Shown in pieces: positions 36,773 through 47,239 of a stretch of DNA of 64,000 nt. The notes beneath the pieces are model-generated. The model was not told the DNA's origin. It did no database searches and saw nothing but the letters and a program-made list of their open reading frames with translations. Numbering within the stretch: the first letter of the stretch is position 1; every line of letters begins with the position of its first letter. The position numbers were made by a program, and so were the translations under genes. Source of the stretch: Solimonas terrae (lineage in GTDB: Bacteria; Pseudomonadota; Gammaproteobacteria; Nevskiales; Nevskiaceae); contig NZ_JAAMOW010000007.1 in assembly GCF_011067135.1 (NCBI RefSeq), forward strand, positions 186,001 to 250,000, written 5' to 3'.

Positions 36773-37638
36773 CAATTCGACGCCACCGTCACCATGAACT
36801 GGTGCACGCGGCGCGTGTCGGCGCGCTGCACGTTGAACATGAAGCGCTCGACGCTGACGCTCTCGCCGCGCTTCGGCATGTGGCCGAACACGTGCAGCAC
36901 ATAGCCGCCGATGGTGTCGAAATCGTCGGTCGGGAACCGTGTGCCGAAGTACTCGTTGAATTCCTCGACCGTGGCCAGCGCGCTGACCAGATAGCGGCGC
37001 TCGTCCTGCTTGAGGATGTGCGCGCCCTCGGCTTCGTCGTACTCGTCGTCGATTTCGCCGACGATCTGTTCGAGCACGTCCTCGATCGTGATCAGGCCGG
37101 CGACGCCGCCGTACTCGTCGACCACCAGCGCCATGTGATTGCGGCTGCGGCGGAACTCCTTGAGCAGCACGTTGAGGCGCTTGGACTCCGGCACGAAACC
37201 GGCCGGCCGCAGCAGGCGCTGCAAGTCGAAGGTACCCGGATTGAAGTCCGGAATATTGCCGCTGAACTTCAGCAGATCCTTGGCGAGCAGGATGCCGACG
37301 ACTTCGTCCTTGGAATCGCCGATCACCGGAAACCGCGAGTGGCCGGACTCGATGACGACGTTGAAGATCTGATCGAGCGGCCAGTCGGCCTCGACGATCA
37401 CCATCTGCGCGCGCGGCACCATGACATCGCGCACATGCATCTCGGTGGTCTGGACGATGCCCTCGAACATCGACATCGCATCGCTGTCGATCAGCTCGGC
37501 TTCGCGCGCATCGCGCAGCAGTTCCAGCAGATCGTCGCGGGTGCGCGGTCCGCCGGCCAGGCGCTGCGTGACGCGCCGCCACCAGCCGCCGAGCGGGGCA
37601 TCGTCCTTGTGACTACTGTCTTCTTCGTCGTCGTTCAT
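36772..37638 (-). CDS. corC: CorC/HlyC-family CBS-domain protein
   Basis: This 288-residue cytosolic protein has two CBS domains (about 65-190, with [17 protein letters not shown] and [20 protein letters not shown]) and a C-terminal transporter-associated domain ([17 protein letters not shown]). It is linked to magnesium/cobalt efflux in enterobacteria. Its ATG overlaps the ybeY stop by four bases. The operon order is miaB-phoH-ybeY-corC. Confidence 0.95.
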   Translation of the reverse strand: MNDDEEDSSHKDDAPLGGWWRRVTQRLAGGPRTRDDLLELLRDAREAELIDSDAMSMFEGIVQTTEMHVRDVMVPRAQMVIVEADWPLDQIFNVVIESGHSRFPVIGDSKDEVVGILLAKDLLKFSGNIPDFNPGTFDLQRLLRPAGFVPESKRLNVLLKEFRRSRNHMALVVDEYGGVAGLITIEDVLEQIVGEIDDEYDEAEGAHILKQDERRYLVSALATVEEFNEYFGTRFPTDDFDTIGGYVLHVFGHMPKRGESVSVERFMFNVQRADTRRVHQFMVTVASN

Positions 37639-38069
37639 TGGTAGGGATTTGCGAATCCAAGCTTTTCGAGGATACGCACTTCGCGTGCCTCCATGGCACC
37701 GGCCTCGGGTTCCTGTTCGTGATCATAGCCTTGCAGATGCAGGCAGCCGTGCACAACCAGATGCGCCCAGTGCGCGCGCGCGGTCTTGTTCTGCTCGACG
37801 GCCTCGCGCGCGACGACCGGCGCGCAGATCACCAGATCGCCGAGCACGGCCTCGCGCAGGGCGGCATCGCCCTGGAAGGACAACACATTGGTCGGCTTGT
37901 CCTTGCCACGGTAGTGCTTGTTCAGCGCATGACTTTCGCTTTCATCGACGATGCGGATCGTCAGTTCGCCGAAGCGCTTCGGCAGGGCCGCCAGCGCGAA
38001 GCTGCGCAGGCTGGCCGGCGACGGCAGGCCTTTCGCCGACACCTGCCGCTGGATGGCGATTTCGTTCAT
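37635..38069 (-). CDS. ybeY: Endoribonuclease YbeY
   Basis: YbeY is a single-strand RNase needed for 16S rRNA 3'-end maturation and ribosome quality control. The 144-residue protein contains the zinc motif [12 protein letters not shown] near residues 112-123 and the family TNVLSFQG. It overlaps corC downstream and phoH upstream by four bases each, so all are coupled. Confidence 0.96.
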   Translation of the reverse strand: MNEIAIQRQVSAKGLPSPASLRSFALAALPKRFGELTIRIVDESESHALNKHYRGKDKPTNVLSFQGDAALREAVLGDLVICAPVVAREAVEQNKTARAHWAHLVVHGCLHLQGYDHEQEPEAGAMEAREVRILEKLGFANPYQ

Positions 38070-39070
38070 GACGCGGCGCCGTCCGCGCCCAGTTCGTGCT
38101 GCTCGTAGGCCGAGACGATGGCCTGCACCAGCGGATGGCGCACGACGTCTTCCTTGCGGAACTGCGTGAAGCTGATGCCGGGCACGCCGGCGAGCACCGT
38201 TTGCGCATGGCGCAGGCCGGACATCAGATGCCTGGGCAGATCGGTCTGCGTCATGTCGCCGGTGACGACCGCGACGCTGCCGAAGCCGATGCGCGTCAGG
38301 AACATCTTCATCTGCTCGACGGTGCTGTTCTGCGCTTCGTCGAGGATGATGAACGATTCGTTGAGCGTGCGGCCGCGCATGAAGGCCAGCGGCGCGACCT
38401 CGATGACGTTCTTCTCGGTCAGCCGCGCGACCCGCTCGAAGCCGAGCATCTCGTAGAGCGCGTCATACAGCGGCCGCAGATAGGGATTGATCTTCTCGGC
38501 CATGTCGCCCGGCAGAAAGCCGAGTTTCTCGCCCGCTTCGACCGCCGGCCGCACCAGCACGATGCGGCGCACGCGATCGCGTTCCAGCGCATGCACGGCG
38601 CTGGCGACCGCCAGGTAGGTCTTGCCGGTACCGGCCGGGCCGATGCCGAAATTCAGATCATGCGTGACGATGCTTTTCAGGTACTGCTTCTGCTGCGCAC
38701 CACGGCCGCGGATCACGCCGCGCTTGCCGCGGATCACGACCTCGTCGCCGACCCGCGCATCGTCGTCATTGCCGTTGTTGTCGTCGCCGTCGCCGAGTTG
38801 CTCGGCCAGCGCGAGATGCACGTTCTCCGTGGTCACCGTGTCGTCGGCGGCAAGGTTGAACAGCTCCTGCAGCACGGCCTCGCCGCGACCGACGTCCTTG
38901 CGCGCACCGACCAGCTGGAAACGGTTGCCGCGATTGCGGATCTCGATGCCGAGGCGCAGTTCGATCTGCCGCAGATGTGCGTCGAAAGGCCCGCAGAGGT
39001 TGACGAGGCGCTGCGCGTCGTCCGGCTCCAGCACCAGATCGAGTTTCGCCGGCTGTACGGGTTTGCTCAT
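38066..39070 (-). CDS. ybeZ: PhoH-family ATPase (YbeZ)
   Basis: This 334-residue ATPase functionally linked to YbeY has Walker [12 protein letters not shown] at about 142-152, [20 protein letters not shown] with Walker B, and [11 protein letters not shown]. The N-terminal 100 residues include the family RNA-binding-like region. Its ATG overlaps the miaB stop and its end overlaps ybeY, which supports co-translation in rRNA maturation. Confidence 0.96.
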   Translation of the reverse strand: MSKPVQPAKLDLVLEPDDAQRLVNLCGPFDAHLRQIELRLGIEIRNRGNRFQLVGARKDVGRGEAVLQELFNLAADDTVTTENVHLALAEQLGDGDDNNGNDDDARVGDEVVIRGKRGVIRGRGAQQKQYLKSIVTHDLNFGIGPAGTGKTYLAVASAVHALERDRVRRIVLVRPAVEAGEKLGFLPGDMAEKINPYLRPLYDALYEMLGFERVARLTEKNVIEVAPLAFMRGRTLNESFIILDEAQNSTVEQMKMFLTRIGFGSVAVVTGDMTQTDLPRHLMSGLRHAQTVLAGVPGISFTQFRKEDVVRHPLVQAIVSAYEQHELGADGAAS

Positions 39071-40440
39071 GCCACGGGCGTCAACAAACGCGCCTGCAGC
39101 GAATTGGCCATCGCTGCGGTGATCGTGACGTCGATGAACCGGCCGACCAGCGACGCATCACCGTCGAAATTGACCATGCGGTTGCTCGACGTGCGGCCCG
39201 CCATCTGGCCGCCGCCGCGCCGCGACGGCCGCTCCACCAGAATGCGTTGTGTCGTGCCGACCAGGCCCTGACGGAATTCATCGTCGAACTGGCGGATGCG
39301 GTTCTGCAGGATGGCCAGCCGCTGCTCCTTGATCGCAGCATCGACGGTATCGCGCAGATTCGCCGCCGGCGTACCGGGCCGCGGGCTGTAGACGAACGAG
39401 AATGCGCAGTCGAAGCGCGCTTCGGCGATCAGGTCCATCGTTTGCATGAAGTCGTCATCGGATTCGGTCGGAAAGCCGACGATGAAGTCGGACGACAGCG
39501 ACAGATCCGGCCGCGCCGCGCGCACGCGGCGGATCTTGTCGAGGAACTGCGCGCGCGTGTAGCCGCGCTTCATCATGCCGAGAATGCGGTCGGCGCCCGA
39601 CTGCACCGGCAGGTGCAGATAGGACGCCAGCTTCGGCTGCTCGGCATAGGCCTCGATCAGCGCGTCGCTGAACTCGGCCGGATGCGAGGTCGTGTAGCGG
39701 ATGCGCTCGATGCCCGGAATCTGCGCGAGGTAGTCGATCAGCAGCGCCAGATCGCAGCGCTCGCGGGTACCACCCATCGCGCCGCGATAGGCGTTGACGT
39801 TCTGGCCGAGCAGCGTGATCTCGTGCACGCCTTGCGCGGCGAGCCGTGCACATTCGACCAGCACATCGTCGAGCGGTCGCGAAACCTCGGCACCGCGCGT
39901 ATACGGCACCACGCAGAACGTGCAGTACTTGGAGCAGCCTTCCATGATCGACACGAACGCGGTCGGGCCGGACGCGACCGGCGCGGGCAGCGCATCGAAC
40001 TTCTCGATTTCCGGAAAACTGACATCGACGGCCGGCTTGTGGGTCGAGCGCGTGCTGTCGAGCATCTGCGGCAGGCGATGCAGGGTCTGCGGCCCGAACA
40101 CGATGTCGACGATCGGAGCGCGCTGCGCGATCGCCTCGCCTTCCTGCGAGGCGACGCAGCCGCCGACGCCGATCACGCGCGCCGGATCGGCAGCTTTCCA
40201 TTCGCGCCAGCGGCCGAGTTCGGAAAACACCTTTTCCTGCGCCTTTTCGCGCACGGAGCAGGTATTGAGCAGCAGCAGGTCGGCCTCGTCAGGGTTCTGC
40301 GTGCGCGCATAGCCGTGCGATGCGGCGAGCACGTCGGCCATCTTCGCCGAGTCGTAGTCGTTCATCTGGCAACCGTAGGAAATCAGGTACAGCTTGCGCG
40401 GCACGGTCGGGGCGGCTTCGGAGGACAAGGCTTCGGACAT
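39067..40440 (-). CDS. miaB: tRNA-2-methylthio-N6-dimethylallyladenosine synthase
   Basis: MiaB is a radical-SAM methylthiotransferase acting on A37 of tRNA. The 457-residue protein has the three N-terminal cluster cysteines (SYGCQMN, NTCSVRE, GGCVASQ), the radical-SAM motif CSKYCTFC, and a C-terminal TRAM domain (about 390-455). The start MSEALSSE at ATG 40440 is supported by family alignment; the frame runs about 70 codons further upstream without similarity. It heads the ybeZ-ybeY-corC operon. Confidence 0.96.
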   Translation of the reverse strand: MSEALSSEAAPTVPRKLYLISYGCQMNDYDSAKMADVLAASHGYARTQNPDEADLLLLNTCSVREKAQEKVFSELGRWREWKAADPARVIGVGGCVASQEGEAIAQRAPIVDIVFGPQTLHRLPQMLDSTRSTHKPAVDVSFPEIEKFDALPAPVASGPTAFVSIMEGCSKYCTFCVVPYTRGAEVSRPLDDVLVECARLAAQGVHEITLLGQNVNAYRGAMGGTRERCDLALLIDYLAQIPGIERIRYTTSHPAEFSDALIEAYAEQPKLASYLHLPVQSGADRILGMMKRGYTRAQFLDKIRRVRAARPDLSLSSDFIVGFPTESDDDFMQTMDLIAEARFDCAFSFVYSPRPGTPAANLRDTVDAAIKEQRLAILQNRIRQFDDEFRQGLVGTTQRILVERPSRRGGGQMAGRTSSNRMVNFDGDASLVGRFIDVTITAAMANSLQARLLTPVA

Positions 40441-40535
40441 CGCATGCGGCCGGGGAAGGCCGTCAGAACCTAGGCCGCACAGTATAAACGACACGCGCCC
40501 ATTGCCCCGGCGGCAGGGTACCGGCCAGACCGCTA

Positions 40536-40973
40536 TCAGCCGATCTTCTGCATCCAGTCGGCAATGCCGGCCTCGATACCGTCCCAGGCCTGCTCGAATG
40601 CCGCCTTCGGCTGCCGGTATGGATCGGCGACATCGGCGTCTTCCCGCCATTTCAGGATCTTGTGCACGCGGCCGCGCAATTGCGGGTACCTGGCGTTGAT
40701 CCAGTCGCTGTGGCCCTGATCGAGCGTCAGCACCAGATCCATCGCCGACAGCAGCGGCAGCGTCGCCTGCTGGGCTCGGTGCGCGGAAATGTCGAGCCCG
40801 TGATCGGCCGCGACCTCGATCGCCAGCGGATCGGCCGGATAGCCGACCAGCGCGCCGGTGCCGGCCGAGCAGATGTCGAGCTTGCGATCCTGCAGGCGTG
40901 CCTTGAGCAGGCCTTCGGCGATGGGGCTGCGGCAGATGTTGCCGGTGCAGACGACGATGATGCGATTGAACAT
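40536..40973 (-). CDS. Low-molecular-weight protein tyrosine phosphatase
   Basis: This 145-residue Wzb-type phosphatase has the P-loop [10 protein letters not shown] (CX5R, Cys9 and Arg15) and the catalytic Asp in DVADPYRQP. Such enzymes act on tyrosine kinases of capsule export, but no kinase gene is adjacent. It is flanked by noncoding gaps of 95 and 182 bases, so it is probably expressed alone. Confidence 0.94.
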   Translation of the reverse strand: MFNRIIVVCTGNICRSPIAEGLLKARLQDRKLDICSAGTGALVGYPADPLAIEVAADHGLDISAHRAQQATLPLLSAMDLVLTLDQGHSDWINARYPQLRGRVHKILKWREDADVADPYRQPKAAFEQAWDGIEAGIADWMQKIG

Positions 40974-41155
40974 GTCTTACCAGGGCGGCATCGGGCCGCC
41001 TGCTTTTTCCGGATGATGAACTGCCGGCCAGGCGTCGCGAGCGATGACAGATCGCGTCGAGGACGGCGCGCAGGAAGCGCAGCGTACATCAGTACGTGAG
41101 CATTCCGGGCACCGCCGGCACGCGAGCTGGCGAGCGCAGCAGCCCGATCGACAGT

Positions 41156-42130
41156 TCAGGGGGTAACGACGATTTTACCTGTGACGCGGCGATCCATCAT
41201 GTCGCGCAGTGCCTGAGGCGCCTCGGCGAGCGTGTAGCGCCGGGAGACGAAGGGCTTGATTTCGCCGGCCGCATACCAGGCAAACAGCTGCCGGAAGTTG
41301 TCGGCATTGACCTCCGGTTCGCGCTGCGCGAACGCGCCCCAGAACACGCCGACCGCCGCCGCGCCTTTCAGCAACAGACGGTTGGCGGCCAGATTCGGAA
41401 TCGGCCCGGCCGCGAAGCCGATCACCAGATAGCGGCCGCTCCAGGCGATGCACGACAGGCATTCCTCGCCGAGCGCGCCGCCGACCGGATCGTAGATCAC
41501 GTCGGCGCCCTGGCCCTTGGTCAGGGTCTTGATCGCGTCCTTCAGGCTTTGCTGCGAATAGTCGATCAGCTCGTCGGCGCCGTGCTGCTTCGCCAGCGCC
41601 AGCTTGTCGGCGCTCGACGCGGCGGCGATCACGCGTGCGCCCATCTTCTTGCCGAGCTGCACGGCCGACAGACCGACGCCACCGGAGGCGCCGAGCACCA
41701 GCAGCGTCTCGCCGGCCTTGAGCTGGCCGCGCTGCTTGAGCGCGTGGTACGAGGTGCCGTAGACCAGCGGAAACGCCGCCGCCTCGGCCAGATCCAGGCC
41801 CGACGGCAGCGGCATGCAGAACGCCACGTTGGCAACCGCTTCCTCGGCGAAGCCGCCGACATTGATCAGCGCCGCGACCGCGTCGCCGGCCTTGATGTGC
41901 TTCACCTTCTCGCCAACCTCGAGCACCGTGCCGGTGACGCCGGCGCCGGGCACGAACGGCGGCTGCGCCTTGAGCTGGTACTTGCCCTGGATGATCAGCA
42001 CATCCGGGAAATTGACGTCGGCGCCGGCCACCTCGATCCGCACATCGCCCGCACCCATGCGCGGCGACGGCATCTCGTCGACGACCAGTTGCTCGGGCAG
42101 ACCCAGTTCCCTGCAGATGACGGCTTTCAT
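41156..42130 (-). CDS. NADPH:quinone oxidoreductase (zinc-independent MDR family)
   Basis: This 324-residue medium-chain dehydrogenase/reductase has GroES-like DVNFPDVLIIQGKYQ, GAGVTGTVLEVG, the Rossmann motif LVLGASGGVGLSAVQLGKK and the quinone reductase tail VTGKIVVTP. Structural zinc cysteines are absent, as in QOR enzymes. The ATG at 42130 has GAGGAGAGG upstream. It is downstream of the two-component genes by 58 bases on the same strand. Confidence 0.92.
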   Translation of the reverse strand: MKAVICRELGLPEQLVVDEMPSPRMGAGDVRIEVAGADVNFPDVLIIQGKYQLKAQPPFVPGAGVTGTVLEVGEKVKHIKAGDAVAALINVGGFAEEAVANVAFCMPLPSGLDLAEAAAFPLVYGTSYHALKQRGQLKAGETLLVLGASGGVGLSAVQLGKKMGARVIAAASSADKLALAKQHGADELIDYSQQSLKDAIKTLTKGQGADVIYDPVGGALGEECLSCIAWSGRYLVIGFAAGPIPNLAANRLLLKGAAAVGVFWGAFAQREPEVNADNFRQLFAWYAAGEIKPFVSRRYTLAEAPQALRDMMDRRVTGKIVVTP

Positions 42131-42188
42131 CGCGTGCCTCTCCTCGAATGTCGGACGCCGAGTGTAGGCGAACGCCCCGTCGCGGCGT

Positions 42189-43544
42189 TCAGCCGTCGAT
42201 GCCGTAGCGCTTGAGCTTGTTCCAGATCGTCCGCTCGCTGACATTGAGCAGCGTCGCCGCGCGGGTCTTGTTGTTGGCACAGCGGCGCAGGGCTTCGCGG
42301 ATGTAGCGCGATTCGACCTCGGCGACCGCGTGGTCGAGATCGAGATCGACCAGCGCGTCGTCGGCGACTGCCGCCGCGGCCGCACCCGATGCCGCGGCAT
42401 CGATCGGAAAATGCCGGGCGTCCAGCGCCGCACCACCGGACAGCACCAGCGCGCGCTCGATCAGGTTGCGCAGCTCGCGGACATTGCCCGGCCAGTCGTA
42501 GTCGCGCAGATGCGCGAGCGCCGCCGGCGTGATCGGCACCGGCCGCGCGGCGCCGGCGAGTTCGTCGATGAAGTGACGCAGCAGCGGCTCGATGTCGTCG
42601 CGGCGCTCGCGCAGCGGTGGCAGGTCGATCGCGAAGACATTGATCCGGTAGTAGAGATCCTCGCGCAGGCGCTGCTGGCGGATGGCCTCTGCCGGCTGCC
42701 GGTTGGTGGCCGCGATCACGCGCAGATCGAGTTCGATCGTGCGGTTGGAACCGAGCCGTTCGACCGTGCCTTCCTGCAGTACGCGCAGCAGCTTGGCCTG
42801 CAGCGGCGCCGGCATCTCGGTGATTTCGTCGAGGAAGATCGTGCCACCGTCGGCCAGTTCGAACTTGCCCACGCGATCGCGCAGTGCCCCGGTGAAGGCC
42901 CCCTTGTCGTGGCCGAACAGCTCGCTTTCGAGAATGTCGGCCGGAATCGCCGCACAGTTGATCGGCACGAACAGCGCATCGCGCCGCGTCGACGCGCGAT
43001 GGATCGCACGCGCGACCACCTCCTTGCCGGTGCCGGTCTCGCCGGTGATCAGGACCGTCGCCTGCGTCGGCGCGACCTGCACGATCTGCCGGCGCACGGC
43101 GGCGCTGGCGGCGCTGACGCCGACGAAGCCGTGCTCGCCGGCCTGCCCGGCAAGAAAGGCGTTGCGCCGAAGCAGATCGCTGTGCGCGAACACGCGGCGC
43201 ATCGCCAGCTCGAGAGTCTCGACATCGAAGGGACGCAGCAGATAGTCGCAGGCACCGAGGCGCATCGCCTCGATCGCCGACTCGATGCTGCCATGCGCGG
43301 TCATCATGATCACCGGCAAGCTCAAGCCTGCATCACGCAGCTTGCGCAGCAGTTCGACGCCGTCCATGCCGGGCATGCGCAGATCGGTGACGACCAGATC
43401 GAAGCTCTGCGTCTGCAGCAGCGCGAAGGCCTCGTTGCCGTCGGCGGCGCTCCAGGTCTTGAAGTTCATGCGCGCCAGCATGATCTCCAGTACCCGGCGC
43501 ATTCCGGCTTCGTCGTCGACGATCAGGACATTGCGCGCGTTCAT
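42189..43544 (-). CDS. Sigma-54-dependent response regulator, NtrC family
   Basis: The 451-residue protein has a receiver domain (1-120) with phospho-acceptor Asp54 in VVTDLRMPG, an AAA+ domain with Walker A GETGTGKE at 168-175 and the sigma-54 contact GAFTGA at 215-220, and a Fis-type HTH at the end ([20 protein letters not shown]). The conserved receiver lysine is Arg104 (YLLRPF instead of KP), which is unusual. Its ATG overlaps the histidine kinase stop by four bases. A sigma-54-like promoter lies at 47086, beyond the divergent porin gene, as a likely target. Confidence 0.95.
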   Translation of the reverse strand: MNARNVLIVDDEAGMRRVLEIMLARMNFKTWSAADGNEAFALLQTQSFDLVVTDLRMPGMDGVELLRKLRDAGLSLPVIMMTAHGSIESAIEAMRLGACDYLLRPFDVETLELAMRRVFAHSDLLRRNAFLAGQAGEHGFVGVSAASAAVRRQIVQVAPTQATVLITGETGTGKEVVARAIHRASTRRDALFVPINCAAIPADILESELFGHDKGAFTGALRDRVGKFELADGGTIFLDEITEMPAPLQAKLLRVLQEGTVERLGSNRTIELDLRVIAATNRQPAEAIRQQRLREDLYYRINVFAIDLPPLRERRDDIEPLLRHFIDELAGAARPVPITPAALAHLRDYDWPGNVRELRNLIERALVLSGGAALDARHFPIDAAASGAAAAAVADDALVDLDLDHAVAEVESRYIREALRRCANNKTRAATLLNVSERTIWNKLKRYGIDG

Positions 43545-45319
43545 GCTGCGGGGGCGCGGCGCGGCAGGCGGATGCGGAACAGGGCGCCGCCAAGTTCGGC
43601 GGTGTCGACGACGATGTCGCCGCCATGCGCATTGACGATCTGTTTGACGACGGCCAGGCCCAAACCCAATCCTCCCTCACGGCGATAGACGAACGGCTCG
43701 AAGATCCGCTGCCGGTCGGCGGCGGTGATGCCGGGACCATTATCGGCGAGCTCCAGTATCAGCGTGTCGTCGTCGCCGCGCGCCGCGACAAGAATGCGGC
43801 CGCCGTCGGCCAGCACATGCAGGGCGTTGAGCAGCAGGTTCAGCAGCACCTGCGTGATCTGGCCGGCGTCGGCGTCGACGATCGGATTTTCGGCCGGCAG
43901 ATGTTCGATCGTCACACCCTGCCGGGCCGCCTGCGTCGCCAGCATCGCCACGCAGCGGGCGATCAGCGCGTCGACGTTCTCGGGCGCCCGTTGCGGCGCA
44001 CGCACGCGGGCGCGATCGAGCAGATTGTTGACCAGACGATTCAGCCGCTGGGTTTCGCTGTCGACGAATCCGATCAGCTCGCGCGATTCGCCGCCGATCG
44101 TGTCGTCACGCTGCAGCATCTGCGCCGACGAGCGCAGGATGCCGAGCGGCGTGCGGATCTCGTGCGCCATCATCGCCGCGAATTCGCCGATCGCCGCGAG
44201 CTGCGATGCGCGCACCAGGGTCTGCCGTGACGCTTCGAGATCGTCGACCATGCGCGTGAAAGCATGCGTCAGCTCGCCCACCTCGCCCGACGCCGGCGGT
44301 GGCTCGGGCGCGCGCTGTTCGCGCATGAAGCCGCGCACGTAGTCGGTCAGCGCGACGATCGGCCGCGCGATGCGGCTCGACACGGCGAACGCCAGCACGA
44401 TGGTCGCAATCGCGGCGACCAGCAGCAGGCCGAGAAAGGCGAGCGCCATCTTCCGCACCGGTGCCAGTGCCGCGTCGCTGGATTCCAGCACCAGCGTCGT
44501 CCAGCCGAAGCCGGCAAACGCGCCGCGGCCCGGTGCGCGCATCTGGCTGACGATGACGCGGCCGTCGACCAGCGGCGCACCGTCGCGCTCCTGCGCCAGC
44601 CGGCCGCCGCCGGCAATCCAGTCCGGCGCGATGCGCGAGACGCCGGCATCGACGCGCGCACGCAGATTCCGCGAGACGGCAACGATGCGGCCTTCGCGAT
44701 CGACGACCGCCACTGCGCGGCTGTCGTGGGTGCCGGCGTCCAGTTCGCGCGCGGCGAGGCGCCAGTCGATGACCAGCACCAGCTGGCCGAGCGAGCCTTC
44801 GGTGAACTGCGAGGCGATCGGCAGACGCAGCACCAGCACCTCGGCACCACTGGCATCCCGATGCGGTGCTTCGACGGTGACGATGTCGCCCTGCAGATCG
44901 GCCTGTTGCCAGGCCGACCGCGCGACGAATGCTGTGCCGATCGCGGCCGGCTGGCTGCTGGCGACGATGCGCCCCTGCAGATCGACCGCGTGCAGCGCGA
45001 GGTACACGCCGCCGTAGCGCTGCCGCATGTTGGCGAGAAAGGTCGACAGGCGCTTGTCGACGTCGCCGATGTGCAGATCCTGCATGACCTCCAGATGTTC
45101 CCAGGTCACGGCGTTCTGCAGGCGCTCGAACACCTGCTTGTCGAGGTCCGACGCGGCGACGGCTGCCTGCGACGAAAGGCTCTGCTCGATCTCGGCGCGC
45201 ATCGTCGCCTGCGTGCGCGACGACGACAGCGCAGTCAGCACGATGGCCGGCGACAGGCCGACCGTGAGAAAGGCGACAAGCAAAATGCTGCGGATCGTCA
45301 CGCGTCGGATTCGATGCAA
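43541..45319 (-). CDS. Membrane sensor histidine kinase, partner of the NtrC-type regulator
   Basis: The 592-residue kinase has membrane segments at about 10-30 and 295-318 bracketing a 260-residue periplasmic double-Cache-like sensor, a HAMP segment, HisKA with His386 in MMAHEIRTPLG, and HATPase motifs (VLLNLLLNALHVL, DNGPGITA, GLGLGLAVVKQIV). The start is 51 bases from the divergent porin start, so promoters of both genes share that gap. The signal sensed is unknown; small organic ligands are usual for Cache domains. Confidence 0.94.
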   Translation of the reverse strand: MHRIRRVTIRSILLVAFLTVGLSPAIVLTALSSSRTQATMRAEIEQSLSSQAAVAASDLDKQVFERLQNAVTWEHLEVMQDLHIGDVDKRLSTFLANMRQRYGGVYLALHAVDLQGRIVASSQPAAIGTAFVARSAWQQADLQGDIVTVEAPHRDASGAEVLVLRLPIASQFTEGSLGQLVLVIDWRLAARELDAGTHDSRAVAVVDREGRIVAVSRNLRARVDAGVSRIAPDWIAGGGRLAQERDGAPLVDGRVIVSQMRAPGRGAFAGFGWTTLVLESSDAALAPVRKMALAFLGLLLVAAIATIVLAFAVSSRIARPIVALTDYVRGFMREQRAPEPPPASGEVGELTHAFTRMVDDLEASRQTLVRASQLAAIGEFAAMMAHEIRTPLGILRSSAQMLQRDDTIGGESRELIGFVDSETQRLNRLVNNLLDRARVRAPQRAPENVDALIARCVAMLATQAARQGVTIEHLPAENPIVDADAGQITQVLLNLLLNALHVLADGGRILVAARGDDDTLILELADNGPGITAADRQRIFEPFVYRREGGLGLGLAVVKQIVNAHGGDIVVDTAELGGALFRIRLPRRAPAA

Positions 45320-45370
45320 GAATGCGCAGCATTATGATTCGGTTTGTGGTGCCCGAGGACCATCGCCGGC

Positions 45371-46453
45371 ATGAAATCTCAGGCTTTCATCAAGCACCTG
45401 CTGCGCGCGGCCAGCTGCCTCGCGCTGGCCGCGAGCGGCCTTGCACACGCGCAGGAAGCCGCATCGCCCACAGGCGGTGGTGATGCGGCACCGGCGGTCG
45501 AGCGCCATGGCTATCCGCTCGGCGACAGCGGCTTCAATCTCGGCGGCTATGCCGCAGCGGAAGCCGCCGACTACATCGGCGGCGACCCGGCCGCAACGCT
45601 GAGAGGCGTGAGCCTGCTGCTGTCGTGGCAGAGCGACAGCCGCTGGAGCTTCTTCAGCGAACTGGAAGGCGAGAATCTGGTGAAGCTCAACGCCAGCGAT
45701 CTCGGCCACGACTATGGCAGCGATCACACGCGGGCGCTGGCGCTGGAACGCCTGTACGTCGACTACGCATGGTCCGATGCGCTGCAGTTCCGCATCGGCA
45801 AGTTCCTCACCCCGATCGGCCGCTGGAATGTCATCCACGCCGCGCCCCTGACCTGGACAAGTTCGCGGCCACTGATCACGGAAAGCACGTTTCCCACCAA
45901 CGCCACCGGTGCGATGGCGCATGGCGTCGTGCCGCTGGCCGGCCACGCCCTGGAATGGTCGGCTTATGCCTCGCCGGGCCAGGAATTGCTGCCCGAAGAG
46001 GGCAGCGATCCGTTCAAGGAGGCCTACGGCCTGCGCCTGGACTACGAGGTGGGCGGCGGCCTGCAACTCGGCGCTTCGCTGGTGGAGTTCGAGCAGAAGC
46101 ACGAACACGGCGAGCACAAGACGCTCTACGGCATCGACTTTCTCTGGCAATACCGCCGCTTCGAGCTGAGCGGCGAATGGGCCTATCGCGTTCGCGTTCA
46201 TCAAGGTGACGATGCCGACGAGTTCGGCTCCTATGTGCAGGCCGTGATGCCGCTGATCGGCACCCTGTACGGTGTCGCGCGCTACGAGACCTTCAACACC
46301 AGCAACAGTGGCCCGGGCCTCAACCTCTACCTCGGCGGCCTGGCCTGGCGCTTCCGGCCGGGCTGGGTCGGCAAGCTCGAATATCGCATCGCCACCGACA
46401 ACGGCGTCGACGAACCGGAAGGCTGGCTGAGCTCGATCGCGGTGCTGTTCTGA
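45371..46453 (+). CDS. Outer-membrane porin-like protein
   Basis: This 360-residue protein has a signal peptide ending AHA/QE (about 27) and a beta-barrel pattern throughout, with WQSDSRWSFFSELEGE, ALQFRIGKFLTPIGRWN and a final strand ending in SSIAVLF (terminal Phe, as in porins). The family is close to the phosphate-selective or OprP-like porins, but binding residues cannot be assigned. A TATGAT at 45333-45338 is a plausible -10. The next gene starts one base overlap later (ATG within the stop TGATG). Confidence 0.85.
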   Translation: MKSQAFIKHLLRAASCLALAASGLAHAQEAASPTGGGDAAPAVERHGYPLGDSGFNLGGYAAAEAADYIGGDPAATLRGVSLLLSWQSDSRWSFFSELEGENLVKLNASDLGHDYGSDHTRALALERLYVDYAWSDALQFRIGKFLTPIGRWNVIHAAPLTWTSSRPLITESTFPTNATGAMAHGVVPLAGHALEWSAYASPGQELLPEEGSDPFKEAYGLRLDYEVGGGLQLGASLVEFEQKHEHGEHKTLYGIDFLWQYRRFELSGEWAYRVRVHQGDDADEFGSYVQAVMPLIGTLYGVARYETFNTSNSGPGLNLYLGGLAWRFRPGWVGKLEYRIATDNGVDEPEGWLSSIAVLF

Positions 46454-46929
46454 TGCGGTCGATCGGCCTGCGCGTGCTGCTGAGCCTTGTCGCGGGCGTG
46501 TTGTCCGCATCGGCTCATGCGGACGGGCCGATCGCCGTGATCGTCGCGCCGCTGCATGCCGATGTCCGCCTCGACGCCGACGATCTGGCACTGATCTTTC
46601 GCCGCAAGCGACAGTACTGGAACGATGGCAGCCGCATCCAGCCGGCCAATCTCGCCGTCGACAATGCGCAGCGCATCGCGTTCTCGCGTGCCGTGCTCGG
46701 CGCCGATCCGGCCGCGCTCGACGACTACTGGAACGAGCAGTACTTTCGCGGCGTGCGGCCACCGTACGTCGTCGACTCGAACGAGGCGATGCTGCGGTTC
46801 GTCGCCGAGACACCGGGCGCGATCGGCTATGTCGACGCCTGCCTCGCCGGCAACGGCGTCGCCATCGTCGGCTATCTGGACGGTGGCGGACACTGGCATC
46901 GCAGCCGCAGCGCGCCGACACCCTGCTGA
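46453..46929 (+). CDS. Small PstS-like phosphate-binding-protein family member
   Basis: This 158-residue exported protein has a signal peptide cleaved at about residue 23 (AHA/DG). The mature part matches short PBP-like proteins: LADADDLALIFRRKRQYW-like segment, then RIAFSRAVLGADPAALDDYW, and FVAETPGAIGYVD. It is about half a normal PstS. Such genes commonly occur with a porin and a histidine kinase, so a sensing or accessory role in phosphate or oxyanion uptake is plausible. It overlaps the porin gene by one base. Confidence 0.75.
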   Translation: MRSIGLRVLLSLVAGVLSASAHADGPIAVIVAPLHADVRLDADDLALIFRRKRQYWNDGSRIQPANLAVDNAQRIAFSRAVLGADPAALDDYWNEQYFRGVRPPYVVDSNEAMLRFVAETPGAIGYVDACLAGNGVAIVGYLDGGGHWHRSRSAPTPC

Positions 46930-47239
46930 GCGGCGCAGCACCGCCTACCCTGCATTTTTTTTCAGACAAGCCTTGCGGAGCTGCAGGACGGTGCGGGGTC
47001 GACGGGACCTCGCTATCCGCCTGGCACTTTGAACAAGTAGAAACAAAACAACAGCTTGACGGATCGATTCGGGATCGGGCCGATCTGGCACCCCCGCTGC
47101 TTGCAGGAAGGCAGGCGCCTCGTGTCGAGCGCGCGCCGGAGCCCTTCATGATCAATGGTCTCGCCACGCCGATATCCACCGCGAACCGCAAGCCGCCGGT
47201 GCGGTGCGCAGCCGCGTCGACGGACGCCGGAGCAAGGCC
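46930..47239. other. Intergenic region with a sigma-54 promoter
   Basis: These 310 bases hold a poly-T tract at about 46957-46964 and the sigma-54-type promoter at 47086-47101. A second TGGCAC at 47022 lacks a properly spaced -12 element. No gene is supported. Confidence 0.55.
47086..47101 (+). promoter_or_regulatory. Sigma-54-type (-24/-12) promoter
   Basis: TGGCAC, five bases, then CTGCT reproduces the -24/-12 spacing of sigma-54 promoters with one mismatch in the -12 TTGCW. It lies about 140 bases before the AMP-ligase-like gene. An NtrC-family regulator is encoded 3.5 kb away and is the natural candidate activator. Confidence 0.6.

Noticed and set aside
47022-47037. TGGCAC as a second sigma-54 promoter
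   Set aside because: The bases at the -12 position (ACAAG) lack the required GC.
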